Of a DNA stretch of 64,000 nucleotides, positions 1-12,000 are shown in pieces; position 1 is the stretch's first letter; every line of letters starts with the position of its first letter. The notes beneath the pieces are model-generated. The model was not told where the DNA came from, did no database searches, and was given only the letters and a program-made list of their open reading frames with translations. The DNA is from Acorus gramineus (Eukaryota; Streptophyta; Magnoliopsida; Acorales; Acoraceae): positions 9,367,877 to 9,431,876 of the forward strand of contig CM060850.1 in the NCBI GenBank assembly GCA_030737835.1, given 5' to 3'. Both the position numbers and the translations under genes were made by a program.

Positions 1-26
1 GGCCCTTCAAATTCTCTTGGCCCACT

Positions 27-472
27 CTACTTCTTGGGGCATTATGGGCCTTCCTTGGCCTTTAAAAGTTCTTGGGCCCATCAAAATTCTTCTAAAGGGC
101 CCAATGTGGATCCTCTAGTGTTTTTTTAATATTTGTTTCCCAAAATACCCTCTTTTTATGTAGCTTTATTGTGTGTAAGACAATGGAAATTTCGTAATAA
201 ATAGGATTTTGCAAAACTATTGTGGTAGCCTTATCAAAATGCTGGACTTTCTACTTCTTGGGGCATTATGGGCCGTCCTTGGCCTATAAATGTTCATGGC
301 CCATATAAATTCTTCTAAGGGGCCCAATGTGGACCCCCCTGTTTGTTTTTTCAATTTTTGTTTCCTAAAATACCCTCATTTTTATCTAGCTTTAATGTGT
401 TAAAGACAATGGCAATCTCGTAATAAATGGGATTTTGCATTATTATTGTGGTACCCTTATGAAAATGCTACT
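27..472. repeat. Tandem duplication in the phytocyanin promoter
   Basis: Two imperfect direct copies of about 225 bp lie back to back. The block starting near 27 is matched by the block starting near 251 at a constant offset of about 224. Each copy contains the phrase ttcttggggcattatgggcc or a close variant, several GGCCCA/TGGGCC motifs, and the tail ttattgtggta...tatcaaaatgct. In plants, TGGGCC/GGCCCA (site II type) motifs are known TCP-factor targets in promoters of growth genes. That they act here is inference. The second copy ends just upstream of the TATA box of the next gene. Confidence 0.8.
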
Positions 473-475
473 TTG

Positions 476-484
476 TATATATAA
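476..484 (+). promoter_or_regulatory. TATA box of the phytocyanin gene
   Basis: TATATATAA sits 45 bases before the ATG at 529, which places a transcription start near 505-515 and gives a very short leader. No other good TATA box lies between the duplicated block and the start codon. Confidence 0.6.
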
Positions 485-528
485 CAATTTAGAAAAGGAG
501 AATACAGAGCGAGGTAGATCTGAAAGAG

Positions 529-1404
529 ATGGTGAGGGTAGGCGGAGCTCCGGCGACTGTGGCGGTGGCGGCGGTGGCGGTGCTGACGTGTGCATTGGGG
601 GTGGTGGTGGCGGATCCGCAGCAGCACAAGGTGAACTGGAGGCCTGATGCGAACTACACTCTGTGGGGGGCGAACCAGCACTTCTACAAGGATGACTGGC
701 TTGGTCTGTCTGAAAAACCACTCTATTTGACTCTTTTAGGACAAAATATGAAGTTGGTCTTCTTCAAAAATGTTTTTTTATTGATGTGTTTTTGCTTTTA
801 ATGGTATGGGTTTGCTTTATAATGGTGGGTTATTTTATGAATTGATACCATGTTTACTAGTTTTTTTTTTTTTTTTTTCTGGAGCTACTTCAAATATTAG
901 AAAGGTGTTTATTAAAATGGAGTGCAGTGGGGACCAAATCAGTCTTTGTTTTGTGGTTGGCATGCATTGGGTTGTGATGTTTTGGATTGTATTGTTGAAT
1001 AATGTAATTATGGGTGTAAAAAGAAGAAGAAGCAAGAATGGATTTAGGAATACTATGCTATGTGATGGTCTTTTTGTTCATTGATGTAGAGGAGACACTT
1101 TATTTGTAATTCAGAGACCATGAAAGTGATGGGTTACCACAATCCTATAGTTGTGGTTCTTACAAAGAGGCTTTTTAGGAAAATGTGAAAAAGGGAGGGT
1201 TGAGTGATCTCGATAGGGTTAAAGTTGGTTTGATGTGCTTGAAAGAATGAGGAGGATAAACTAGATGAAAAACAAGGTACTGCAGATGATGAAATATGTT
1301 CACAAAGAAGGGATGTCCAAAACTTTGTCTATGGATGCTATTACATGGTGTAACACATGACTCAAAATTTTGAATTGCGATTTTTTCTCTCTCTGTTTTT
1401 TTTT

Positions 1405-1436
<32 letters not shown>

Positions 1437-2029
1437 GGTTGGGGAATAAACATAAAAGACAAAAATATATCCAACAGAGAAAGGAAGCAGCAAAATAGAA
1501 AATCATATAATTCTCCCCCATCTGTATCTATACATGAGTAGGCTATTTACAAATCAAACGAAGTAAGATATTCATAGTTGTTGTTAATGTCTGTTTTTAC
1601 TTATTCTTAAATCAAGGAATTGTTAGCTCAAGAATGTTTTCAAGTTCCTCTAGTTGAATCTTGGATGCTGATCTCACATTTCTATTTCTCTCAGTTTTCC
1701 GTTGGGAGAAAGACCGGTATGACGTAATGGTGGTCAACGAGGCGTCCTACAATACTTGTACGGCCGACAAACCACTTGATGGTTGGTCGCGTGGTGATCG
1801 TTGGGCCGTCCAACTTAACCAGACAAAGCGGTGGTATTTCGTCTGCAGTAAAGGCTACTGCTTCAATGGCATGAAGCTTTCCATCCTCGTCGAAAAGGCA
1901 CCCCCACCTCCAACGCCACAGCCACAGAGCCTCAAAAATGGATCTCCCAAGGATTCCAGCAACCCGATGGTTCTAGGGGCTGCCATTGCGGTTGCCACTG
2001 TGTGGGGCTTGGTGCTTCAGTTGCTATGA
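529..2029 (+). CDS. Early nodulin-like phytocyanin (ENODL), GPI-anchored
   Basis: Two exons, 529-703 and 1695-2029, give 169 residues. The intron starts GT and ends CTCTCAG, and splitting a Val codon restores the phytocyanin reading DDWLVFRWEKDRYDV. Order: signal peptide (1-28, ending GVVVA), plastocyanin-like domain (about 30-130), Pro-rich spacer (PPPPTPQPQ), and a C-terminal hydrophobic tail typical of a GPI-anchor signal. Disulfide cysteines are present (NTC and GYCFNGM). Of the type-1 copper ligands, both histidines are replaced: Asp/Tyr in YDVMVVN, and Tyr in the G-Y-C segment. Binding of copper is therefore unlikely, as is known for ENODL proteins. It probably acts at the outer face of the plasma membrane or in the wall. 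It resembles the Arabidopsis ENODL17/lamin-like group. The exact orthologue is not certain. Confidence 0.88.
1396..1435. repeat. T19-G21 homopolymer junction in the phytocyanin intron
   Basis: A run of 19 T is followed directly by 21 G inside the single intron. The exact lengths are likely to be polymorphic or mis-called. It has no coding effect. Confidence 0.9.
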
Positions 2030-3625
2030 TCCGTAAAAACGTGCCTTTGGAGAGAGATCTTCAATCCTCTCCTTGGGTGTTTTTTCTGTTCATTTTTGTG
2101 AGGAGTGCTTGTTTAGGAGTTTCTTTTTCCAAGAATTTGTCATGTTGTTGACCATTTGAGAATTGGTTGAGTTTGCTGAGTTTTTCTTGCTGGTTTTTTA
2201 CTACTACATATTCAGTTTTATAATTGTCAGGTACCTACAATATTGGGGTGTTATTTATTGATGTGCTTCTAGTGTACACATGAATTATAAAATTGAGTTG
2301 GTATGGATGCATGTTCAACCAGCTCATCTTCATTTATTGTGATGATTCCCCCCAACATAGCCCAATTTGTGGTACCCACATAAATGTTACTCTGAAGCTG
2401 AGCTTAACAAAAGCATTTGTTCTTGCCATTTAATTGCCACCTAATCTGACTTCTGATTTACAATTGTCTAATCAGGTGTATTTATTAAGAAAAACTGATG
2501 CATTGCCATATTTGGATCCCTCCCCCGGTCGCCCCCTCCACTTGTTCTATATAGTATTGCCTATTGCCAACTTTTCTTTTATACTGATGGGGCATCTGGA
2601 ATTGGAAATCAAATTCAATGGAGAAAAATATTTGGGGGACCACTGCACATGTTCCAGAACACACAATTAAATGTTAATGCTTACTAAATTTACTGATCAA
2701 CCATCCACTTTTCAGTTTTCATGACTGTTTCCACCATCCTTTCCTACATAATTTTGAAGTTTGAACAGTGGTACAAAACAAGTCCCAGGTCAATTGAACA
2801 TTGCATTAAAATAGAGGGTCTATGTTCTACGATTGACCTTTATATAATATATAGTGACTTTTATCAATTAAAGATTTGTTATTCTTCTGAAACGAAAAAA
2901 CTTCAAATCATAACTCAAACTTCCTTAACACATGGAAAGACCTACATTTGCCTTCAGACAGCCCATTACATATCTTTCATGTTCGCATTAAATACATACC
3001 AATCTTCCAATAGTAGCTTGAAAATATTGAAGTTTTAATTCTCGTATTTCTTGATAATTACATGATACAGTGGACATAAATTAAGTGCTAATTCAACTGG
3101 CAGAACAGAACAGAACAGAAAGGAAGAACAACCACCAGAGAGAGCTGTAGCAAACTGATTCTGGTTTGATGATTCTTCTGTATACATTTTGAACAAATAA
3201 ATTATTGTATTTCAAGAATAACTCCGATCAAAAATGATTTTTCTTACAAAAATGGGAAAGAAAATAAAGAGACAACTTTCTTCTCACTATCAAGCCAATC
3301 AATCCGGGCAATACATCATAATCTCAAGTAAAAATATCCAGAAAAAAAATGAGTCCAAAAAATATGGATGTTCTATTGAAGATTATAATCAAAGGAAGTT
3401 TGGACCAAAACCCAACTGAATCTTCAAGTTAACCCTTTTTTTTTCTTGGTGTTTGGAGAAAAGTGTTGTGGCTAGTCATTGCAATGCAAGAAATGGTTTG
3501 AATGTACCAGAGAATACTCCTGGATATGGCTAACAAAAAGGGAATATAAGAAATAATTTATGAGGAGGTAAAAAGAGATTCTGTGAAAATGTTTGCACCT
3601 ATAAAATGGATTGGTCGAAGGCTTC
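2030..3625. other. Intergenic region between convergent genes
   Basis: About 1.6 kb of AT-rich DNA between the phytocyanin stop and the stop of the DUF155 gene, which is on the other strand. It must hold both 3' UTRs. A short (CAGAA)n-like tract lies near 3103-3121. I see no gene, and the short open frames have no recognisable content. Confidence 0.6.
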
Positions 3626-6600
3626 TCAAGAAGGGATAAGAGCAGAATCTTGGACAATTTCGTATATTGATATTAGGTTTTCAATAGTCAACAGTATAAT
3701 GATGCACCACTCCAGAAGATCTGACCTTCTATTCTGAAGCACTTCTTGTAGAAAATGGATATTATGCTGCACAAGAAGAGAGAGAATCAATGTGCATGTA
3801 CAAAAGATTAAAAAGCCTTTCTAGCATGATTATTAGCAATAGCAAATGCTCGCTTTCAAATGCAAGAAATATGTACCTCGACAAACTTCAATTTAAAATC
3901 AAGGCTTCCAAAACGTTGCGTGAGTTCGTACTCTTCACGAAGGTATTCTAGTATTTGAGCATAATTTGCATTTCTCCAGGCAATTTCAGATCTGAATAGT
4001 ACGAGTTTGAAAAAGCATGAGTAGCAACAACCAATTGATTGGCATTACATTAAAACATGAGAGACAGTCACGAAAAAGTAAGAATACCTGTCAAAAAGAC
4101 CAAGCTTTATAATCACATCAGCCATATTTGAGTTAGCTTTCCCTACGAGTTGGAAGAGTTTTTTCCGCTGCATGGTGAAGGTGCCGGTCTTCTCCATTCC
4201 GCGATTTATATCTGTGAATTCTTTAACCATATCATCAACCTGAGAAAGAGAGAACTGCTTCAACAACTAGTTTCAACTTAATTAAATATATCTTTCAATG
4301 CAGGTCTCTTATCCCATAAAATGCTTTCTCCACTGCAGTTCTTTGGAACCACAGCAAGTTACTTATACCCCACCTAGGAAAAGAGCAAACATTCACACAA
4401 ACAACCAACAAAATTAGATACATACATACAGACACCCTCCACATTATTTTATCATCCTAGCCAATACCACACTCTCTAACATAAGTACATGGAAATATCC
4501 AAATTTCAAAATTGTGCATCAGCAAATGTAAATTTGGTAATCCTGGTCTCACCAGCGTTTAGCGCGGTGGTGAATGCCACCCCCCGTCACACGGGGGACG
4601 AGGGTTTGATTCCTCCTGGAGGCAGGAGAGAAAAACATCCCTCTGGGTTGTGTATGTGACTATGTGTGTGTGTTTGTGGGCTATGCCCACAGTCTGTGTT
4701 GCCCAATCCATGCCTCTATAGTCTATACCAAAAAAAAATAAAAAAATAAAATTGTAATCCTGAATATTGTTAAAAAATCATTTCCAATTTTTTTTCCCCG
4801 ATCAAGAATGTCCATGACTAAAATAGGTATTTACCTGACGAACATAATAGTCTAGTGCAACACTTTGGCCAAGAACACTTCCAATAATGCGTATGCCATC
4901 AGCATCTAAATTTTTTAGGACAAGATAATCTGGGCCTCCTTCCATCCATGTCATCAGTAATGGCTTTTCTACCACTGCGTAATCTACACATAGGAAGAAT
5001 AAAGGGGTCAGAATAAGAATATGCAACATAGATGTTAATAGAATGTCAACCATAAATATCAAAAATATTTATCAATCCTTATCCCATTATCTTGATTGAA
5101 TTTGATGAGGCTTAGGTCATTACAGGATTTGAAGTTACAGTTAGAAAGTACAGTCCGAAATGTATCAGAAATTTCCCAAAACCGACAATATACCTGTGCA
5201 GGCATCATTCCATATCTGTATTAGATGGTAACACCCTGATGCCTATATGATATCCTTGATGGTATGTATTGCTAGTATCATGAATGACATTCATGGATGA
5301 TATAAAACTTCATAGAACATTGGTATAGAGCAGCAATAGCTGGTCTGAAATTTGGTGGAGTGGTGTTTTTTTTTGTTTTGAAAAATGCAAATATTTATTT
5401 AAAAAACACGTGCAAAACTGTGTAATAACCTTATCCCTCTGTTTGGATGGGGGGTTAAGGTGGAATAAGGGAGGTATAAGAATGGATAGGGAAAATGGTT
5501 GTTTGTTTACAGAGTATAACTTGGTATTACTATGCCAGTATAAATGAGTATAAGAGAGTATAACAATTCTAAGTAACCCCTAGGACAAGCTATACTCAGT
5601 TTATCTATTCCCATTGATAAGTGGGGCCCACCATCACATTAAAAAAAATCACATCTCATCATATCAAATCACCTATCAACATCTCTTATACATCAATAGG
5701 GCCCACATGTCAAATCAACTTTTTACACCTTATTCACATTTTATTTTTCATCAACCAAACAACTCAACCTTTATTCTTACGCTTTTCAATAAGAATAAAA
5801 AAAACACAACCAAACAGAAAATCACTTATTCCATTGATAAAGTTATCTGTTCTTGGAATAGGTATAAACCCCAGAATAGCTTATTCCTCGATCCAAAAGA
5901 GGGTGGGTTTAGAACTGGACTAAGAAGAAGCCAAGAAGCATATCATAATTATTCAAGGTACTATTGAGTGTACCAGACTGACTGGTCCAGAAATGGTCTA
6001 AAAAAGCTATCAATATTCTTCAAGGAATTACATGAGATATAAGGGGATTATGTTGCATCTAATTTCAGAATAAATGAACTTGTAAAGTGAAATCTAAAGA
6101 CAGCAGATTTTGAAACAACTTCTTTGATAATCAGCTGAGCATATCATGGACAAAACAACTGAATTTCGGAGAGTATGTGCATTTGAACTAACAATTTTCA
6201 TGGTGCACAAGACAGCGTAGTTCACTATACAAATAATGTATTCTGCAAGTATGGTACCCACAAAACATGAACATGCCCCTTTATTCTCACTGTACCTTCG
6301 AATGAGTGAGTGTACGTCTCATTAGACTAACAAACAAGAATTCACATGTAATCTGTAATTGAATTTTTTTAATATCATGGATTTGTTCATTGATTTTCAG
6401 AGGTGTGGAACAATCCTTATAGGTACTTTAATATGGCAAACATCCATTTTGAAATCCTACAGCCAAACATAGTTTGAGTATATGATAAAGAAGAGTGAAT
6501 GACAATTTACCGTCTTTTCTCATCTCAGGAAGCAACCCAGTAGCATGCTTCTTGACTATATCGAGGTATTTCTCAATTTCATCATCTGGTATGTTAAATA

Positions 6601-8735
6601 AGACAGCAGATCCATATTGGAAAACAATCATGTAACGGTGACGACTTCCATCATTGACTCCCAAATCCTAAAAGCAAAGATCTGTTATCAAGATAGTGAT
6701 TAATCATAAAGCAAGAGTAATTCATATGCATTTTCTAGTTCAATGTTTCAGTTAGTTAACACCTGCTAGAGTTGTATGAAAGTTTAATGCAGAACCTACA
6801 CAAAAAGTATCATTCCAAATCAATTTCATGAGAGAACCAAGAGCAAGATCTATCAGAGAAACAAAAGATCCATAATAACAAACGAAAACAAATATATTCC
6901 TAGATCATTGCTTGCATCAATGTCAGGCAAAAAACTGCTTCAGAGCACTTTCTTATGAAAGATCTTCCATGATCTTCCTTTTCCAAGATAAAAATCTCAG
7001 AATTAATTATCTATCAATTTTCTTCCATTCTTCTTCTTTCGGTTCTAACATGTTTACGTTTTTCTTGCACTTTACTATATTTTGCACACACATCTTCGCC
7101 AACCAAGTTGCAGATGCACATTTATGAAGACAGAAGATTATTTCACCACTCACAGTAGAAATTAACATAATAAAACTAAGGTATCTTATTCCATAAAATC
7201 ATTATTGCATTAAAAAGTTAAAAATATTATTGCCATTCCTTTTTAACACCTTATATGTAACATAGAAATAAAATTCTGGTGGTGTGTCCAAAGCCCTATT
7301 AAAGAAGAGGTAGGTATTTTATTGGCCAAAACTAGTGCAGTCAATATGGTAGATTTTTCACCCACTGATAATTCTTGACCAGAGACTTCAATGTAATCCT
7401 CTGTTGCATTTTTTTTAATGTAAGACGATAGTACCACCTAGTATATTTAAACAAATGGATCAGTAAAAGAGCTCTTCCCCTGTGCCAAAAGAAACATATG
7501 ATGCATCGAGGAAGCCAGCTCTAACCCCTTAAGAAAAGGACAATATATTCATGGTTCCCCAACACAATATTGTCTACAATCTTTCCAAAACTCCAAATCC
7601 TCCCAACTCAGAATACCAAGAACTAATCCAACCAATCATCAATATAGGCACTCGGCAGAAATATGGATGCGGACTCCAAAAGGGGAACAAATGAAAATCA
7701 ACATTGATCTTAAATCCATAAATCACTCATCAAGGCTCAATTGCTTCTTTTTCTTGTGCATGTGATAAGAAAATCAACAAGTTCAGTTTGGCGTTGTCAT
7801 TTACATTGAATAATGTAAAACTTATGACAACATTCTTAATTCTCACTTAACAGCAAATCAGCAATAAAAGTACACGGGTGGAGGCATTTTAAGTGTGAAC
7901 TTGACAATTACATTTCACCATGACAGGAACATGAAATATAAACATGACAAGCAGAAGTTTAAGGTATTAAATTATCTTACAACAATCTCCTGTGGAAAGT
8001 CACTGTATTGGAGAGCAACATAGTTCACCGAACGAGATGTAGCAGGAAGAACATTGTACAGGTTCTCAGTTTGCATGCTCTTCAAATCAATGCTGCCAAA
8101 ACCATGATTCACAATTATAAACCACTAATATAGTCCAACCATCAAATAAACATTAATAAGGTACTGATAATCAACACATAAACACTTCAAATGATAAATA
8201 AAAAAGTATATGCTAAAACACTTCAAATGAAACATAAACAAAATAATGATAATCAACACATAAACATAACAATAGAGAGACATATTTAAGCTTCACAGAG
8301 AAAAAAAAAAAACTAAGAACATAAGAAAACAATAAAAAAACCAATATCCAATAAAGAAATACAAAAAACGGTACAACCCACATAAGCAAATACAAAAAGA
8401 ACCAAAACCCAACAAAAAAAGAGGTACCTTGTGCATAAAAAGAAGGCCTTGACAGGAATATATTTGACCTCCGGTTCTTCTTCTGTCGACCCTAACGAGT
8501 CTTTCTGATTATACTCACGATGCCCACATAAAAACTCATCAGCACAAACACTACCCAATGAAGAACTCGCAGACATGTAGTTGGAACCCAATGAAGGACC
8601 TCTCTTTGGAGACGATTGTGAATAACAGAGTGAAGAAGCGAAGCGGGGGAGAGGGAGAAGAGGCCTTGGTGACAACAAAACTTCTCTTGTTCTTAATATC
8701 TGTTTGAGGAAGATTGAAGCTCTCAATCTCCCCAT
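3626..8735 (-). CDS. RRG: DUF155/RMD1-family mitochondrial protein, RETARDED ROOT GROWTH-like
   Basis: Seven exons (reverse strand): 8735-8428, 8092-7981, 6667-6511, 4983-4835, 4239-4088, 3991-3877, 3766-3626. All phases join and all introns are GT-AG. The product is 377 residues, close to the roughly 370 of Arabidopsis RRG. The N-terminus is rich in Arg, Ser and Leu with few acids (MGRLRASIFLKQILRTREVL), as expected of a mitochondrial presequence. The DUF155 core runs from about residue 95: VKAFFLCTSIDLKSM, then SRHRYMIVFQYGSAVLFN, IIGSVLGQSVALDYYV and a long helical part. It ends in the hydrophobic segment LLEWCIIILLTIENLISIYE, a likely membrane anchor, as in the family. RRG is known to be needed for cell division in the root meristem; the molecular role of DUF155 is not known. 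It is divergently arranged with MINE1. The 1.5-kb intron 3 carries a MITE. Confidence 0.92.
4546..4753 (+). mobile_element. tRNA-derived SINE with 9-bp target duplication
   Basis: An approximately 208-bp insertion in intron 4 of the RRG-like gene (orientation opposite to the gene). It starts with a Pol III-like promoter: A-box-like tagcgcggtggtg and B-box-like GGTTTGATTCC about 40 bp later. It ends in an A-rich tail (near 4729-4752). It is flanked by GTAATCCTG at 4537-4545 and 4754-4762. Box order, size, tail and direct repeats fit a plant SINE. Confidence 0.72.
5435..5903. mobile_element. Tourist-like MITE, copy 1
   Basis: A 469-bp element in intron 3 of the RRG-like gene. The inverted ends are CCCTCTGTTTGGAT and, read in reverse, CCCTCTTTTGGAT. 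Internal blocks such as ttattcacattttat, tttattcttacg and caaccaaacagaaaatca are shared with the copies at 21.85 and 40.02 kb. No target duplication is clear for this copy. Confidence 0.7.
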
Positions 8736-9093
8736 TCAGAACCATATATACTTCTCCAAATCTCTCTCCCCCTCTCCCCCAGTTTTCATGGATCCTTGTA
8801 AAACCAAAAATCTCTACCTTTGATCCCAAGATTCTTAGGTTGACTGTTTGGATGCGTGGATAACAATAGGACAAGTCATTATGCTATTCAAGCATCCAAA
8901 CAAGCACCTTTGTCAGGGGTAAAAGTGGACTTAAATTTATTTCATCTTCACGATTCAACCCATCAATTGGAGCGAGAGAAGCAAAGATTTCTACAGAATG
9001 ACCGAACTACCCTTTAAAATTCTGCCGTTTTAGAAACCCAATAAAGGACAGAAGTGGAGATGGGAAGTGATGATTGAGAAGGGTTTAGCAGAG
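8736..9093. promoter_or_regulatory. Divergent promoter between the RRG-like gene and MINE1
   Basis: Only 358 bp separate the two start codons, so both 5' UTRs and both core promoters must lie here. I see no strong TATA box. The CT/GA-rich stretch just upstream of the RRG start (8755-8785) fits a TATA-less plant promoter. A 62-bp palindromic element (8843-8904) sits in the middle. Confidence 0.6.
8843..8904. repeat. 62-bp inverted-repeat mini-element in the divergent promoter
   Basis: ACTGTTTGGATGC at 8843-8855 pairs with CTTGTTTGGATGC read from the reverse strand at 8904-8892; 11 of 13 bases match. The GTTTGGAT end is the same as in the MITEs of this window, so this is probably a very short deletion derivative or a solo hairpin of a MITE. 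Confidence 0.55.
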
Positions 9094-12000
9094 ATGGCGA
9101 TTTGTGGGGATTTGAGGGTCTCTGCAGCATTTGCTCCGTATAACAAACACCCACTTCGACAATCACTCCCTCCTTCAAAGGTCAGTTGTTTCTTTTACGT
9201 TTTGTGGAGTTTGTTTTTTCTTTCAGCATGTTTTTGTTCATTAACATCGTTTCTGATGGATTTGGGATTGACTCATTTCGAATATCGAAATTTATTGGAT
9301 GAGATTTGGGTAGTCAAAGCATATCTGACTTGCTGAAGATCAATTATCATCTGGGTTTTGTTGGAAATCTATTCTATTGTTTTGTATATGTGGTTATAAT
9401 CCTTGTTAGTTTTTTTTTTGTTTTTTTATTAAAGTCCGATTGGGCTGGAGATTTCAGTCAACATATGTGAACTCCCTTATAATATGACAACATAGTTGCT
9501 CAAAACTTGATCTTTTTATTGCTTTATGTGCAAATCTTTTGTTGATTGTTGTCTCTTTGGGATATATATCAGCGGTGGCTATATATTTCTTCATTGGTGG
9601 TGAGTGAGAAATGGGGGAACAAGTGAATTTTTGGCCTCGGGCATCAATGGCGCACTTGGAAGTTGGAACCATCATTTTTGGAGGCATAATACTTTATTAT
9701 ATTTTAGGTATAGAGCTTTATTGACAGAATGCCAGAGATTAATTCACCAAGTTATCGTTGTTATGAACTTATGATATTCACACAGAAAATGTAAATCAGG
9801 GTTGGCGAACAAAGCTTCCCTTCTTATGTGTTCATGTCTGAACCATTTGATTCTTGTTTCTTTAATGTCGAGCATTAACTAGCCTTTCACAGCTATATCA
9901 TTCACTTCCCCGCTCTTGAATTTGCATTTTCTGTCAAATAACCATTCAATTTGAGGGCGTAACAAGTCCTTTTGCGTGGTGAATTACTTAGTTTTTTCAC
10001 CTTACCCTATAATACCTGTTTTTAATTTGTGTTATCACCAAAATGTAATAATTGCACTATTAGCTACATGCATGGACAGATCCCTTAGATAAAGTTATAC
10101 ATAAACTGGGAACATAAAACATAGAACATATGTATATATCCAAATATTATAATGGACTTCTTCCTGAACCATGATGAGTTATCTTATCTGAAAAGTATTT
10201 TGTTAGTTTTCGAACAAATATTGTTACTTGGGTGGTGATTTGTGAATATATTATGGAGATTTCTGAAGTTTTTTAGGTGGCCCGTTGAAATACCCACATC
10301 GCAGGGCACAAGACTCACAGTAAATGAGCTTGTTGTTTATATATTTGTTATTCTTTGATCTCCGTCCTCATCTATATTTATATCATGTATTTCATACTTG
10401 CAAGCAGGCCTTCTTATAATATTCTTAAATTGGCTGTCTATGTACTTATATAGTCCTGACAGAATTTGATCTATAAAGTTCTATTTTGCAGTGTTTTAAG
10501 TATCGATTTAATCGATATATCGATTAGGCCTCCAATCAATATATCGATCGATATATCGATTGGTCGAATTTTTTTTTTTTTTTGAAAACAAATGGGAAAA
10601 AACTTAAGAAAAAGCAAAAAAAAAAAAAAGATAGAAAATTGTGGAAAATAATGAAAATGAATAAGAATAATTTCATATGAAGATATTAATAATTTTACAA
10701 TGGTTTTGGTTTGAAATAAAAATGCATAACTAATTAATTACAACATAAAACTATAAAAGTGAAGAAATTTTATTTAAATAGATAATCCATTGCATTGGTT
10801 ACAAAATCCCCTCCCTGGGTTCCACCTAATGGTGTGCCATAACCATAAGAGGTGCCACCACCATCATTGCTGCCGTGTCCACCGTTGTTGTCATCCGAAT
10901 CTGTGTCTTCTTCTTGAATTTCATTATCCACATCTCTTGTTTCATCTGATGATCCAACTCCTTCTTGGCCCTGAAATTGTGTTGCGGGGATGACTTCGTC
11001 TTCTTCATCATCGTCGTCATCCTCATCTTCAGGCTCCTCAATGATTGGCCGTTTTCCACGTCGTCTTGCACCTTCAGATTGTTGAGTCTGCTGCGTGGAT
11101 CGTCTCGGGCGTTGATGTTCTATGGTGTCAGCCGTATGCTTGATGCTCCACTTGAGACCATGTCAAGTCTTCACCTTGGAATACTGGGCCGTCGACATCC
11201 ATAATCCACTCTTTGTCGTCTTCCAATGAATCCAAATTGATTGGATCTTCATGTGCTGGGTTACGTTGAAGATTTAGGAAACGCTCATGCAATTTTTTAT
11301 TGTATTGCACGAACACCAAATCATTCAACTTCTTTTGCTTCAACCGATTCCTTTTCTTGGTGTGTAACTGTTAAAAGCAAGAAAATTAAAGTGAGATATT
11401 ATAAAGTAGATTAATTTTAAAAATCGTACTTCATAAATTTGTAAGGACAACTCACATTTTCAAATGCGCTCCAGTTTCTCTCACAACCAGAAGATGAACA
11501 AGTGAGTCTAAGAATTTTGATGGCGACCTTCCTCAACTCTGGTACCTCGCCCCCGTAGAGGGTTTCTCATCTCCATCAACTAATCTCAAGACATGGACTA
11601 GGAGAATTCCAGCGTGAAGGGCTCGTTGTACACCTTTCCAGAATTGAATAGAAAGAATAGTTCTTTATGTTTGTTTTCCGGTTCTAAGGTTACACCACTT
11701 GCTCTTCGTCCATTCATCTGCTACCATGAGTGTCCTAAGTGCATTCTTATGTTCCCAAAGTGATTGCAAAGTTAAGAATGATGTGGCAAATCTAGTGGGT
11801 CCTAGTCTAACAATATCTCCATTGCAAAACAATTTCATGCAATGCAATAATTGTGTGTGTGCATAAATGAAAACAATGATTCTTCTAGCTAAACTAATAA
11901 TTCTAATATGCATCTTACCAATGTCTTTCAAAATATTGTAGGGTGTCTCTCTATCACTAATTCACATGCATCTTTATAATTAGCAACGTTATCAGTTACA

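Noticed and set aside
443..721. Pro/His-rich open frames on the reverse strand at the 5' end of the phytocyanin gene
   Set aside because: They mirror the GC-rich signal-peptide codons of exon 1 and have no homology.
4590..4612. tRNA gene suggested by B-box-like sequence
   Set aside because: No cloverleaf can be folded around it. Poly-A tail and target duplication show a SINE.
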